From positions 4,030,001 through 4,094,000 of the forward strand of contig JAFEKR010000004.1 of assembly GCA_019022495.1 (NCBI GenBank): a stretch of 64,000 nt of DNA, given 5' to 3'. Below, piece by piece: positions 1-12,585 of the stretch; position 1 is the stretch's first letter; every line of letters starts with the position of its first letter. The position numbers were made by a program, and so were the translations under genes. Below the pieces are notes generated by a model. It was not told the DNA's origin. It worked only from the letters and a program-made list of their open reading frames with translations, and did not search any database. Origin of the DNA: Epichloe hybrida. Its lineage: Eukaryota; Ascomycota; Sordariomycetes; Hypocreales; Clavicipitaceae.

Positions 1-3000
1 CTAACAGTCTCTAGGAAACTGGAAAAGACCTCTGCCCGGGCCTCCAGCTCTAAAAATCGGAGCTGCCTGGATGTCCGAAGGTACACTTTTTGGACAACAT
101 ATACAAGCAGCATACAGACCGGTAATGATACTGCGAGCCATCTCTCAGCCACGCAAAGGAGAATTATTTGCATGACGAGTTTGAACATTTCTGACAGCCT
201 TTAGCTAGATTCCATTTAGTCGAAAGCGTTACCCACGTGTTACAATGCTCTGCAGTGCTGGTGGCAACTGCTTGTCAATAAGCTGGATGTCTTGACTGAA
301 TCTAGGCATCATCAGTGTTGACCGATCCATCTGAGCATATGAAAAATCCTTACCTATTCAAGATGGATCCATTGTCAGTCACAGAGAAGAAAGACAACGG
401 CGCGCTATTTATAATTAGCCAACTCTGTAATTAGCCTGTCAACATCTCGGTGCCAAGATTGCTCACCAGGTGATGATGTGCAACAGCCGTGCGTGCAATC
501 GCGACCCCGATTGCGGAGCGAGTTGGATGAGGACGATCCTAAAACTTGAGTTTCAACACCACCAATATGTAATGTAGCTGGGAATTTTCCGAAAAACGTA
601 CCACATCTGAGCGCTGGTTGATGCCCAAGACATTGTGGATAGGGCGAGGAATCCACCGACATAGAACGCAGTACTTTTGTCTCCCAACTCAGTCCACAGC
701 TTGAGCCAGTACTGCGGGATGGTGATGAAGAAGCCATATGACACAGTTGTGGCGAGCAGGACGAGAATACTGATGGCATCGATAAATCCGAGATAGTAAG
801 CTGCGTTCGCACATTATTAGCCACACCCATGGGGGTGATGGGGGACAATTTACCATATAGAGCGGGATCTCCACTCTGTCTTGCAAGATCTTGCTCCGTT
901 TCGTCTTTTGCTCGCAATTGAGCGGCGAGTTTGTCAAAGTTGGTCGATAGCATGGTCATGTCCTTGGCGTAATTGTTTGAGGAAAATTTGGCTATAGATG
1001 CAGCTTTCACCTTGATGTTCTGCCAACTGCCTTGATCTATAACTCCATTATCCCCCAGAACTACAATGTGGTCCGCGGCCGGGAAATGCTGAGCTGATGC
1101 AGAAGTTAGTGGGCAAAAGTTTGGTGGTGACCATTGGGGGGAACAAACCCGAATTAGAGGCGAGTATCACGGTAGTGTTCAGTCGCCGAACCAGACCGCC
1201 GGATCCAAACAGGTTATCAAAGACGGCCTGCTCCGTTCCACCGTCCAGACCACTGAAGGTGTCGTCCAGCACAAGTATGTCACACCTCGCAAACAAGGCT
1301 CGGGCTAGGACCTGCTATTATCATTAGCCCAATCAACTCATGGCCAACCTCACAAACGTACCACACGCTGTCTCTGTCCTCCAGATAGGTTGAGACCCCT
1401 ACTGCCAACCTGAGTCTGATCTCCAGCCGGAAGAGAGTCGAAGTCATGTGCAAGACAGCACATGTCCGTTACCTCACGGTACCATCTCTCAGACTCTTGC
1501 ATACTTGCTTCGTCAAGGTTGGCAGAAGCCCCAAATATTATAACATCTCTGATAGTGCCATTCGGTAGCCAGGGCCGCTGAGCGCAGTACGCCACCCGTC
1601 GTGTTGACAGACTAATAGACCCATGGCTGGGGGAGATTTCGCCAATAATAGCACGCAACAAGGTCGATTTACCACTGCCAGTAGGCCCCGATATTATAGT
1701 AAATGATCCAGCAGGTACTTCAACGTCCACATTCCGCAAGACGGGCTGTTTGTCGCCAATTCCTAGATGGCAAATATGAATAGCAGGCCCCGGTTTTGTC
1801 AATTGACCAGATGCTGCGTCCTTGGGTGACGTGCTCGGCCAGGGTAGTAGCGTCCCGTTTAGCGTACCGCGGTTATCCTCTGAGGACTGTCGCAGTAGAA
1901 AGGTCTGGATTCTGTCGAATCCAGCGAATGCGGCAACTGCGCGCGGCACAATGGTCATGACCATATTCGCAGGGTGTGTGACCATGCTCAAGATGGCGAC
2001 AGTGGTGAAGGCAACTTCAGTGTCGAGCTTGCCGCCCCGAGCCACTGCTATCACAGCATAAATAACTAGAGTGATGGCTGGAGAGAAAATCCCGAGCGCG
2101 TTCGCTGCTCTGTTGTTAGCGTGTGCGTAATTTCAAACGTCACATGCCGCACTCATGACATACCAGATACGTTGTAGTACACCATGATCCATCTGAGTTT
2201 CGAGGCTGCACAGAGCTCCTCCTCCCGAAGTTCTTGAATGCGATGCGCAAGGCTATCTTGGACCCCAAGCATTTTGACGACTTTCATTGAGCTTAGTAGG
2301 GAGCTTGTAGCGGCTAGGCGATCTTGCGTAGCTACGTTCCAGGCCTTTTGGCGAGGCTGTAGACGTTTTGCAACAAATCGGCTCATGTGGGAACACACTG
2401 CAGCGTTCAGTAACGAGGAGCCGCAGCGTCATCAAGGCCTACTACACTCACAATAAATCAAAAAGATCAAAAGAGGCCAGATGAATCCTACTTGACTAGC
2501 CAGGAGTCCTATCCCGATCAGCACCTCGATGATTTGGGCCCACGTTTCGTGAACCATTTCAGCAATACCGTCCAGACTATCTGCATCAGTACTCATGAGT
2601 GCAGTCGCCTCACCGTTGTCGTGAGCGATGCTGGATGACTCGATGGTCTTGTGGTGTATTAAGCCCACAAGCGCACTTCTCGTCATAAGCTTCAGTTTGT
2701 TTACGCGGTGATGGTACACAGCGGTCGATACCTGAAATCAAAGTCAACGCTTGGCGAGGGAAGAGGGAGAGTTTTGGATCATACGGCGAGGCCAACGTAG
2801 ATGATGACGGCCGATACAACGATCCAATATCCGGGACTGCTTCTAGAAGTAGAATATGCCGTAACATAGTTGATGGATTCTTTGATTAGGATAGGCTGGG
2901 AGTAGCGAAAGCCAATCAAAAATAGTCGAGGAACAACAGCAGCCAGTAAGGGGGCTCGCAGACATGTTATGAGAGCTCTAGGCAAACTTAATTTGGTCTC

Positions 3001-3839
3001 GGGCTTGGCTAGTCTTGTTAGAAGCTATAACAAGGGCGATGGCAGGGATCTGGACCAACCCCGGTGCTGCCATGCATCAATGATTGCGGTTCTTGTTGCC
3101 TCGGGCTTCATATCTTGGCTGAGGGGCGGCAAATCATGACTGACGAGCATATTCCGGTACCCATGAAGAAGGATTGGGTTGATCCATGTGAAGAAGACCC
3201 TGCTGAGGATGCCGTAACGATCCTCGGGAGACTGGTCGCCAGCTGCCGGGCGCTTAACGGAGCAGCTCTCGAGTATGAAAAGCACCGAGTGCGCGAAACA
3301 GCGAATCAGCACTGGTGGCCAGGCAACGGCACGCCTAGTGGCCTCTGCCGGCATCGTGAGAGCGACAATATCGCACAAAATGGAGACAAGCAGATATAAT
3401 GTAGCTAGATCCGATGGATGGCTAGATCGCCTTTGCTCCCGGCAGAGGAGCAAACTTAAGCCAAGGGCGGCTAGTATTGAAGCAGAGAGTGATGCCAAGA
3501 GGTCGGCCTTGTGATGGAGGTCGGAGCTGGAAATATGAAGCCAATACCAAGACAGTGTGACGGCGAGCACTAATCCAAGAAGCTGAGGCGGCGGTTAGCA
3601 ATGCGCGTCAACTGCGGACGCTTAGGACAGAGGCAGCAAGACGTAGGCAACAAGACGAGTAGGCAACAAGACGAGTAGGCAACAAGACGTACGACCGTGA
3701 CTGGCGCCTGCCAGCCTGGGACACCTCGGGCATCAGAACGGTGAAGCTTCCAGATTCTGACGGGGAGTCTCAGCAGAAACGCTGCGGCACATGCTGTAGA
3801 AACATAGTCTACAACACGCGTGGGTTCCGGAGACATCAT
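1..3839 (-). CDS. ABCC-type (MRP-like) ABC transporter, 3' part beyond window
   Basis: Likely a full-size ABC exporter of the MRP/ABCC group, which moves drugs or conjugates across plasma or vacuolar membranes at the cost of ATP. Reading leftwards, the pieces are an N-terminal membrane region, TMD1 (about 3050-2160), and NBD1 with Walker A GPTGSGKST, signature LSGGQRQR and Walker B DILVLDD (about 1750-1230). The second TMD follows, with YWLKLWTE, then FFSVTDNGSILNR joined over an intron (about 311-362) to FSQDIQLIDKQLPPALQ. The coding sequence is still open at position 1 (LRFLELEARAEVFSSFLETV), so NBD2 lies outside. Several introns are clear; one at 3583-3692 has branch site GCTAAC and contains a tandem repeat. 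The start is uncertain: MM at 3839 is used, with MFVST at 3875 and an in-frame stretch to 4091 as alternatives. No frame break was seen apart from introns. The family is secure, the substrate unknown. Confidence 0.88.
3620..3692. repeat. tandem repeat inside an ABC transporter intron
   Basis: About three copies of a roughly 16-bp unit, GTAGGCAACAAGACGA, with a degenerate fourth. They lie wholly within the intron inferred at 3583-3692, so they need not affect the protein. Read through, they give a false ORF extension with repeated CCLPT-type residues. Confidence 0.75.
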
Positions 3840-3875
3840 GGCTCTCGCAGAAAGGGTCGCAGTCGAAACAAACAT

Positions 3876-4374
3876 GGACGAGAAGAGATGAGAAGAAGAA
3901 AAAGAAGAATGGGCAGCGAAATAGGGTAAGTCGGGAGTCGCGAGGATGTCGCCAATATTTGCAAATGTCAAACTATTCCCAAAGATGAAAAGGCTGGCTT
4001 GCGAAACGAATATGCAAAGAGGGTCTTGTGTCTTGTTTGGATATCTCTTTTGCTGCCCACACTGTAACGTAAACCTCCGTACATGAAACAAATGATTACC
4101 ATAAGCATATAAGCATGCATTGCATGTGCATGTGCATGTGAGTGTACAGTGGGGTGCACGTGAGGGCGTTGTTACCGGCCCACTATTACCCGTCCACTAA
4201 CCCGTACTAGTACTAGTATCGGCTGTGGATCACGCACGATCCGTCCAAGATCTGTGTCCACAGGCCTAGTTGAGACTGTGTATCATTTCATTTCCCGAGC
4301 TTCTCATTTCTTTTCCCCTTGTCCACACATTTCCGCCATAAATGAGGCTTTCCAAAATAAAGGGAGGGCGGGCG
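3876..4374. promoter_or_regulatory. divergent intergenic region, ABC transporter / galactose-1-P uridylyltransferase
   Basis: About 0.5 kb between two divergent starts. It contains alternating TGCATG/TGCATGTG copies near 4110-4142 and a CTAGTACTAGTA palindromic stretch near 4205. No coding evidence was seen. If the longer N terminus of the ABC gene is real, part of this is coding. Confidence 0.4.
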
Positions 4375-5893
4375 ATGCAAAAGAGACTCGAAGACATGGC
4401 GCATAGACGATTCGATCCTCTTAGAGGGTCGTGGGTTCTACTGGCCTCGCCACATAAATATAATCGTCCTCGGCAGTAAGTTCCTCTCTCGGCCGCGCAA
4501 GCCGAATACTTTCTAAACAAACACACGATTCAGGGGTGAGAAAAACGCCGTGACCTTGCGTCGAAAGCAAGCATATGATCCCGAGGTGAAGACTGTCAGT
4601 CAAACCAAAACTCTGCCGACCCCGGCAGCTAACCAAGCGGCAGTGCTATCTTTGCCCTGGTAACACTCGAGCCAGTGGTGCCCGCAACTCCAATTACGCA
4701 GGCACTTTTATTTTCGAGAACGATTACAGTACTGTTCGAATGGAAGAGGGTGAATATGATGCTGTTGACAGCGAGCAGAGTGCGTCGAGCTCGTCTAGGT
4801 CTACTGCCGCAGAGCCTTTGCCAGACGCCGCCTCGGCTCTCCTAGTTGCCGAGCCCGTGGTCGGGAGATGCTACGTCCTCACCTATTCGGCCAAGCACCA
4901 CTACACCGTATCCGATATGACGGCCCGAGAAGTGCTTGACATTGTCCAAGCCTGGACCAGGGTCTACGCCATGCATCTCTCCTCCACAAGCCCCATGAGA
5001 AGGAACGGCGCGGGAGGCGAAAATCACGACCCAAGTCTCCAAGACGGGCCCCCCTTGGACATGACGAGCCTCAGGTACATGCAAGTATTTGACAACAACG
5101 GCGAGATAGTGGGGTGCTCCAACGCGCACCCACACGGCCAGATCTGGATAACGTCCAGCATGCCGGATGGCCCAGCCCTGGAACTTGCGCAGATGAGCAA
5201 ATATCGCAAGGGCCACTGCGGGAGGCATCTACTAGCGGATTATGCCCGACTCGAGATGGATAGACGGGAGCGTGTTGTTTGGCAAAACGATGCGTTCCTG
5301 GCCGTCTGCCCTTGGTGGGCCGTTTGGCCATACGACATTCTCTTGCTACCGAAGCGTCAAGTCCGGGGGCTGGTAGACCTCACCGAGACGGAAAGAGCTC
5401 AATTCGCGGAAGCCATACTGCAGGTGACGAGAATCTACGACAAGCTCTTCGAAATGGCTTTTCCTTACAGTGCGTACTCGCGCCTATAGACTGGCGGGCG
5501 GCTTCCTGCAAATCCCACGGCTAACTAACATGTCCAGTCTCGGCCCTTCATCAGGCGCCGCTGAATGCCACGCAAGAGGAGCTAGACAGCAGTTACCTCC
5601 ATATGCATTTCAGCCCGCCTCTGCTTTTGCCCGCCATCAAGAAGTTTTTCGGAGGCTACGAATTATACGCAGAGCCAACGCGCGAAATCACTCCCGAGGT
5701 CGCCGCGTCCAACCTGAGACGCGCTGGAAACCAGGTTTCGGATGTTCCAAGCAATGGAAAAGCTGCGGGGGTTTCATCACAACAAGGTTTAGTGCTTGAG
5801 GGGTCTCAGGAGAGCATCTCTTGCCGCGGAGACGGCTCTTCCTGGTGGCGGCGGCTTACGGGAATCTCGAGGAGGCTTCGAGTTGCTGCTTAG
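4375..5893 (+). CDS. galactose-1-phosphate uridylyltransferase (Leloir pathway)
   Basis: Transfers UMP from UDP-glucose to galactose-1-phosphate in the cytosol. Four exons assemble cleanly: 4375-4475, 4534-4585, 4644-5469 and 5538-5893, giving about 444 residues. The N terminus carries HRRFDPLRGSWVLLASPHK. The zinc-ligand pair CYLCPGN starts exon 3, the nucleophile motif HPHGQ lies near residue 180, and the C-terminal half has HMHFSPPLLLPAIKKFFGGY followed by EPTREITPE. Introns 1 and 2 restore RPRQGE and YDPECYLCPGN, matching family consensus, and the CTAAC at 4630 is a plausible branch site. The protein carries an extra Ser/Gly-rich tail of about 40 residues after the usual C terminus and an acidic Ser-rich insert (EQSASSSSRS) after exon 3 begins. 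Orthologues are called gal7 in yeast and galD in Aspergillus. Confidence 0.93.
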
Positions 5894-6559
5894 GAAAGAT
5901 GGCATCTCAAATAAATGCATGCTACTACCATATTCAATTGTTTCTGCTCATAGGCGTTGCATGTGACTAGTGAACGTTTTGGAGGGTGACAGTAGCTCCT
6001 TGGAGGCTCCTTGGAGAGCCAGTTGGATAAAATTTTCAACGTGCACACATGTCTGGAATTCTACGCCGTGTTTGAAAGATTCTACTATTACCAACTGAGA
6101 AAATGACAGCCCAGTTTGTTCGGAACTATATGCGATGCGGCAGAAGACTACTATGGCTAACTGGCTGGGATACGAGCAGCAGTGAAAAATCAATTGCTCA
6201 GCAACCAAGACCTTGATTACGATTACGATTACGATTACGATTACGATGGGACTATGATGATGATGGTGATGATGATGATTACTTTACGTTTATTTGACCA
6301 TCCCTTTTGTTGATTACTCTTGATGAGCAGCTATGCTCCATGTTGCCCGCGTAATTGCGTTATTGAGAGTGAGAAAAAATAAGCATGCATGCATGTATTA
6401 CTAGCTAGTTGCTCTATCCATTGCCCATTGCATACTATACTGCGTCTTCTTTTTTATTCCACATGACCGAATGCTAACCGGTTTTACTACGCGCATCTTG
6501 TTGTCTCATCTTGCTCGTTGGCAGCGTTTCATGTCCTAAATTCTTGCCCCCCTCCAACA
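5894..6559. repeat. intergenic region with (GATTAC)n microsatellite and GAT-rich tract
   Basis: A hexamer array GATTAC, about five copies, lies at 6213-6247, directly followed by a GATGAT/GGTGAT trinucleotide-like tract to about 6278. It is not the TTAGGG telomere type. The rest of the gap between the GalT stop and the next gene shows no coding signal. Confidence 0.8.
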
Positions 6560-7754
6560 ATGCCAAACATGGAGCCCATTGGCGTGGCCATTATCGGCGG
6601 AGGAATCTTTATCCAAACCGAGTATATCGTGCGTGCCCCTTTGTTGTCTGTCTGACTGACATGTCATCGAGAGACGCGCCTAACCGAGCGACGTTTCAAA
6701 AGGGTGCTGCTAACGAGCCAGTTGGTGTGGTGTGGTGTCATGTTGTTAGCCCGCCGTCACGAGCTGCCACCTCTTGTCCCTCAAAGCCATTTACTCAAGG
6801 TCGCTCAAGTCGGCGCAGAGCACTGCCGGCCTCATCCCCAAGAGCCACATCACACCGGACTTGTACTCGGACGACTCGAGCCCTGCCAAGGGCTACGCCG
6901 ATGTCCTGGCGCGAGACGACATCTCGGCCGTCATGATTGCCCTGCCCATCGTTACTCAACCTGCATTCATTGAGATGGCGTTGAGGGCAGGCAAGCACGT
7001 GCTGGCAGAGAAGCCAATCGGGCCGGACATTGCGCGCGCAAAGAATTTGATCGACTACTACCGCCGTGTGAGTGCAGGCAACAAGGCAACGCTGGCCATC
7101 GCGGAGAACCTTCGCTTCTATCCCTCGATTGCCTACGCTTCCGAGCAGCTACGCAAGCTCGGCAAGGTCACCCAGTTTAGTGTCAAGGTGATGAACCTCA
7201 TCTCCCAACATAGCAAGTGGTACAACACGGAGTGGAGGAAGAAGCCCGACTATCAAGGCGGCTTCCTGCTGGATGGAGGCGTGCACTACGCCGCGGCCAC
7301 GAGGCTGCTTCTGGGACGCGAGGACGCGCCCAGTGCGGTCCGAGCCTTTACAGACAGGGTGCAGCATCATCTTGTGCCCGTTGATACTGTGGTTGCAATC
7401 ATCAAGACCCGGAGAGGAGCAACGGGCACCTTTCAACTGTCCGAGGGGTCGCTCATGGAGGCTTTCGAGTGGGAGGTTGCGTGCGAGCGCGGCACCGTGA
7501 AGCTCACAAACGAGACAGTCACGGTGGTGAAGCAGCGCGGGAGGGAGCGGATAGTCAAGGAGTTTGAGCGCACACGCGGCGTCGGGGACGAGGTGAGGGC
7601 ATGGGCACAGAGCCTTCTGGATGGCACGCCTAATCCCTTGCAGTTGCCCGAGGAAGCCCTGGCTGATGTGGAATTTGTGGAAAAGATGTTGCGGAGCAGC
7701 GAGCAGGGCGGGCGAGGCGTGTGCTTGCGAGGTTGTGAGTTTGTGAGTTTGTGA
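6560..7754 (+). CDS. Gfo/Idh/MocA-family NAD(P)-dependent oxidoreductase
   Basis: Predicted sugar or polyol dehydrogenase-like enzyme with an N-terminal Rossmann domain and a C-terminal alpha/beta substrate domain. Exon 1 (6560-6628) supplies the nucleotide-binding strand VAIIGGGIF, and exon 2 (6750-7754) continues in frame, giving 357 residues. Family marks include the ALPI...A stretch after the Rossmann core and the lysine motif AEKPIGPD near residue 95, whose Lys-Pro is typical of catalytic sites in this family. A GGFLLDGGVHY segment follows, matching the conserved D-x-G-x-H region. The first start (MPNMEPIGVAIIGGG) is chosen because it completes the glycine-rich loop. It lies just downstream of the GalT gene on the same strand, which suggests but does not prove a carbohydrate role. 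Exact substrate unknown. Confidence 0.87.
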
Positions 7755-8250
7755 GTGACTTTTGTGAGTGACTCTTGTGAGGTTTTGCGATGAGGGCATT
7801 TCAATCGCGTGGGCTAGGCTAGTGACTGCGTTATATTGCGTTGCGTTACATTATATTGCGTTACTTTACGTTACGTTGCGTTGCATTACTATTATGCGTT
7901 GTTACAAGGTATTATGAGCGTTACACGTTTGTAGTAAGCTGCCGTAATAAGCTGCCGTAAGCTGCCTGCATTTGCCACTAAAAAGAGCGAGTATACGGAC
8001 GTCTGTGTTAAACGTCATGTCCTTTACACAAGACGTCGCACAAGGACCTAATGACTAGCCGTTGCTGCCAACTACACCCCGTGTCTTGTAGCCAGGAGTG
8101 TGATAATTGACGAATCCCAAATCCCAATCTGCCCGTCTGTCTGCGCATGAATCGGAGCCCTGAATAAGGTGTCACCATCAGGCAAAGAAAAAAGCTGTTC
8201 GGCCACATCATCCTCCCTCTCATATACGGCTGTTCTTGCATGCCATAGAC
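7755..8250. repeat. intergenic region with degenerate TTACG/TTGCG repeats
   Basis: Positions about 7826-7905 are built from imperfect 5-6 bp units (GCGTTA, CGTTG, TTACG), and 7925-7960 repeats AAGCTGCCGTAA. The rest is ordinary promoter-like sequence before the arylsulfotransferase-like gene. No ORF of note. Confidence 0.7.
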
Positions 8251-10174
8251 ATGGCCTCCTCACTCCTTTTCTGCGCAATCACTACAGCGCTTCTTGCTGA
8301 TATGGCTACAGCTGATGTGCCGTTGTTTACTGATCTGGACAAGTTCACATCTGTCGTCAATTCTTCGAATGGCATCCCCAGCCAGACATTCCGCTCCTCC
8401 GACATCGTTGCCCCAGTTTGGTTGGTCAACTCCTGGGACAAGGTACACGTCGACGGCGCCTCGCACTTGTTCTTGGGCACAATGTTTGGTACAGGGAGGG
8501 CTGGGCCGATGATATTCGATGCTCGGGATCTGAGTCTTGTCTACGCTGATCAGCAATACGACAGATCGTTCAGTTCAGAGGCCAAGATGATAAACGGGAC
8601 ACGTCACCTGGCAGTCTGGGTTCTAGCCCCTGGCCGACGCGGTGCCCGCTGCCTAGTATTTGATGACGGATACAACTTGAAGTATGATGTCGCCGCGCCG
8701 GACTTGGAAAACGACTCTGAGATGAACCCGAATTTCCATGAGATGCAGGTCACGGCAGAGGGCACCATTATCTTCGTGACTTACTTCCCCATACCCTTCG
8801 ACTGTTCCCCAGTCGGTGGACCACGAGACTGTTTCCTGAGAGAAAGTGGCTTCCGAGAGGTTGACCCGAAGAATAACAAAGTTCTGTTCAACTGGGCAGC
8901 ATCAGAGCACTTCGACATCGTCGATTCATACAGGGAGTATAACAATACCAAAGATAGAATCCGAGGCACGGGTTACAATTTCTTCCACATCAACTCTATC
9001 GAAAAGGTCATGAACAGCTTCTTCAAACTTGGTCTCTATTTGAAAAAAAAAAAAAAAAAAAAAAAAAAACAACCCAAATTCTAACCCTGATATTTAGACC
9101 GCGGACGGAAACTACTTGATATCGAGTCGACATTTCTCACTCGTGGCACTTATTAATGGCACAGATGGCAGCCCAATTTGGCGCCTCGGTGGCCGCCACA
9201 ACCAATTCAGAGATCTAAGCAATGGAACCGCCACCAACTTTGGCTGGCAGCACGACGCGCGCTTTCACCATGGCCAGAGCCAAATCACCATGTTTGACAA
9301 CCACGTCGAACAGACGGGCTACTGCGAGGGCGAGTGTCGTACACGCGGCCTCCATCTCGAGATGGACTACGAGAAAATGACGGCTCGTCTTCTCCACGAA
9401 TATTTTCACCCCGAGGGCGTCAACTCTGGATTCATGGGCGGCTTGCAGGTTCTCGACAGCGGCAACGTATTGGTTGCCTTTGGTTTCAATCCCGGCATCG
9501 TGGAGTATACCATGGATGGAACTCCGGTACTCGATGTTCAGCGTGGAAGCATTGGTGTCAGCGGTATGGACCACATGGGCCTCTACCGGGCCAGCAAATG
9601 GAACTGGACGGGGAGGCCGACGTGGCCGCCAAGCATAGCCGTTGATGCTCCCACAAGAACAACACTGAACGCCACTGTATATCTATCGTGGAACGGTGCC
9701 ACGGATGTAGCCTCGTGGGTGGTGGTAAGGTCTCGTTTCTGGTCTTTTGCTGCATTTCATTTCCTAATACTTGTACAGCTCGCTTCCAACGACTCCGCAA
9801 CCATGGACAGAGAGGGCGACATGATTGCGAAACGCCATCGTTCGGGATTCGAGACGGGCATTCCTCTCGGCGTAAAATATAACTATAACCATATTCGCGC
9901 TGCTGCCATATCTACCTCGGGTGAGAATCTCGCTTACACAGCCATTATTGATCTAGAAAACTACATCCACCTTGAGAGTAATGCTATCACCACCGCCATT
10001 CATTCTACACCCGTCACTTTTTTTCTTGTTCAAGGGCCTCAGTTATTTCTTGTGGTAGCTGCTCTGTATGTTATATATTATCTGTGGAAATTAAGCACTA
10101 GAGTGAGAGGCGAAGCACAATCAAAGTACAAGACTGAACTGCAGGGAGCCAGTGCAGCCCTGGCAAACAAATAA
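8251..10174 (+). CDS. arylsulfotransferase-family (ASST-like) secreted/membrane protein
   Basis: Resembles fungal proteins of the arylsulfotransferase (Arylsulfotran_2) family, predicted beta-propellers whose enzymatic role in fungi is little tested. Exons are 8251-9006, 9098-9724 and 9779-10174, giving about 592 residues. Residues 1-25 form a hydrophobic signal peptide (MASSLLFCAITTALLAD). Family-like segments include FNWAASEHFDI, HINSIEK joined across intron 1 to TADGNYLISSRH, IWRLGGR and WQHDARF. A single hydrophobic helix near the C terminus (LFLVVAALYVIYYLWKL) is followed by a basic tail, so it is probably a type I membrane protein facing the lumen or exterior. Intron 1 holds an A run of about 27. 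Intron 2 is 54 bp, a multiple of three without stops, so an unspliced message would also translate. Several N-glycosylation sequons are present. Confidence 0.85.
9042..9069. repeat. poly(A) tract in intron 1 of the ASST-like gene
   Basis: Uninterrupted run of about 27-28 A just upstream of the branch-like CTAAC (9081) and the TTTAG acceptor (9093-9097). Such runs are prone to length error. Confidence 0.9.
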
Positions 10175-10566
10175 GCCGGATTCACATTAATTGAAGCAAA
10201 TTGAATTCATACTTGCCGTTCTCTTCTATAATCTTCCTGAGCGCCTTTCGGGCTGCATGAAACTGTCTCCTGTCTCCTGCGTTGGAGCTAGCTTGAGCCG
10301 CGACTGATGCCACATCCCCGGCTGCCACAGATGTCATGTCCCTCGATGTGCCGTTGACATAACCGCGTCATATATACACTGTCCTCGAATGCCTGTCTTG
10401 ACTCTTCCTCGGGAGAGCTTTCTGAGAGTTGACTTGAGTAAGAGTTCCCTTTGAGGTCGAATTCGCCCACAGTACGCACAGCTCTCTCTCTCCTTCGCCG
10501 CAGACTAGGAGCGCCCCCATCGCATCCCCTGGTTCGGCTGCTCTGCCAACACTGTCTCAGACAACA

Positions 10567-12405
10567 TTGGATTTTGCGAGAAAAATGACAGGGTTCCAGG
10601 CCAGCTGCGAGTTCTTTCGAACCTCAGTCGACAGACCGCAGATTAAGCTGCCATCGTGGAGACTATTGAGCCACGGACAACGAAAAAAAGTTCACAAGTC
10701 TCTTCTTCGTTCTGCAGGACGCCATGACGAACGGATTAGCTACACCGGAGAAAATTCCGAAAACACGTCATTTACATAGATTCGCGACGTGATATCCCAA
10801 AATGCGCAGAATGCTTGCGAGACTGGTTGCGCCGATTGTCGGCAGCGGCCCATTAGAGACGTGCGACTGCAGAGAGGTCACTCTGGTCTACCACTCACAC
10901 ACGACTCTCAATGATAAGGATGCCCTATATAACGAGTTCTCTCTAAGGCGGATTCCAACATTCGATTTATGGTGGCGACAGAATCACTCGGAACGGGAGT
11001 GGATCTCTCCGATGCCATACGAGTCGTCCAATATGGTTTCCCTTCTAGAACGTCTCTTATGCGTTCTTATCCAACGGCTTGGTCGCGCAGCTAGAAAAGC
11101 CGGAATCAAGGGAGAGACCATCTTCCGGGTGGGAAGCTGGGCTGTGGGCGATAGGATTGCACTGTCGAAAGCGGCAGCCTGGAGGAGTCAGGCGCTGCCG
11201 TCCGTCGTCGAGTGGGCTGTCTTGGTCAAGCCAGTTAGCTGAGTCCCATTCTGCCGAGCCAGAAACGGACTTTGATGCTGCAGACGATGAATCAAATGTT
11301 GTAGACATTCCTCACTGCGACCTCCCAGACGACGACCAGCGCAGTCGCAAAACTGAGAGAAAGCGCCGGACAGACTTGTACAGCGACTGCCCTCCCTCCA
11401 CTGTACAATCTTGTCAATCGACTCGCATGCTTACGCCGAACTTTTAATGGATTGGCTGCAAGAGAGCTTGTCAGACCCGGCATCCAGGTTGCCCGCCCCT
11501 GTAGCGGACGAATTGTTGCAATGTCTGTAACCCCGACCTGACACGGACTGTACCTTTTCCGTGGGAAATTGCCCCTAGTATTCGGCAACCACAGGCTGAG
11601 ACGGCATCAGGCACATTTTATGACCGCTTGATCCTCTGGGGAGACCCGTGTTGTCCTATCGGCCCATCAGATGGTGGAGCCCGAACTTTCTGTGCGGCCA
11701 TACACACAAAAGGGTGAGTGGATATCTATGTCGACAGAATATGCAAATATCCACTCGGCCACCGAGTTGAAGGAGCTTGTGAAATCGGCTTGGATGGAAG
11801 AGTATTCCGATGAACTATTCAAAGAGTTTAACAAGATCAATTCCCACGTGGTGAAGAACTGGCCCGGAGGTAGTAAACCAGACACTGCGGCTGTAGCTCA
11901 AGCCTCCAAACAATCTTCACATTCTGAGCTTGCACAACCTCGCGGAGGAGCTTGACGGGATCCCGTACATTCTGGTAGGTATGTATGGTCGTATGTGAAA
12001 GTACGGGCTGGTAAGCTATTCTATAATCCGTCTTGTCTACGGGACGCAATCATTAGGGTGAGTGAGAGCTTTGTTGGTGGAGTGAGGTTGGAGCACAGTG
12101 AGACACGGTGTTCATACGCACTGACTCAACCGGAGGCATTCAGTGTATTGAGCACTATACATGGTAGTAAATGGCATCTGCCTGTCCGCACATCATTCAA
12201 CAGTGGTACTCGTCGCGGAAAGAAAATGCACATCAGTGTCGCTTTTATTTTGCCAGCAGGCGCTTCTAATACGTTGGTCGCTGAGGAATCTATGGTCCTG
12301 CCAAAGTTGACACATCTCAGCCAACGCCAGGTCCTTGCGCTAATATCTGCGATAATGAAAATCGCTTTTACCCGTGGCCAAATGGCCCACCATGTGCATG
12401 CTTGA
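10567..12405 (+). other. unrecognised ORF fragments, possible decayed gene
   Basis: Several modest plus-strand ORFs lie in succession: about 10567-10779, 10802-11242, 11079-11447 (overlapping in another frame), 11671-11955 and 11995-12405. They hold protein-like stretches such as EFSLRRIPTFDLWW and MVSLLERLLC, but they do not join into one convincing splice model and no family was recognised. The fragmentation and frame switching suggest a decayed gene or chance ORFs. An A12 run follows at 12405-12416. The flanking stretches 10175-10566 and 12417-12585 show nothing further. Confidence 0.2.
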
Positions 12406-12585
12406 AAAAAAAAAAAGTCGGCAGCCATACGTTGTACATCTGTCGTTCTTCTACACCCACGTGGGCCTGCTGTGCGCCTTGTCTCTGATATCCTCGTCAG
12501 GTAAACGCTCTGCGTCTTGCCCGTCAATCGAATTTGTCTATGTGTTTGCAGAACTCTATTCGCGTAAATGTATGCCGGGTTCGCT

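Noticed and set aside
4740..5489. Galactose-1-P uridylyltransferase starting at the ATG 4740
   Set aside because: That start would lose the conserved HRRFDPL and zinc-binding CYLCPGN segments, which are found in frame-compatible exons upstream at 4375-4739.
6213..6247. Internal telomere repeat
   Set aside because: The unit is GATTAC, not TTAGGG, and the array is short and inside a gene-rich region.
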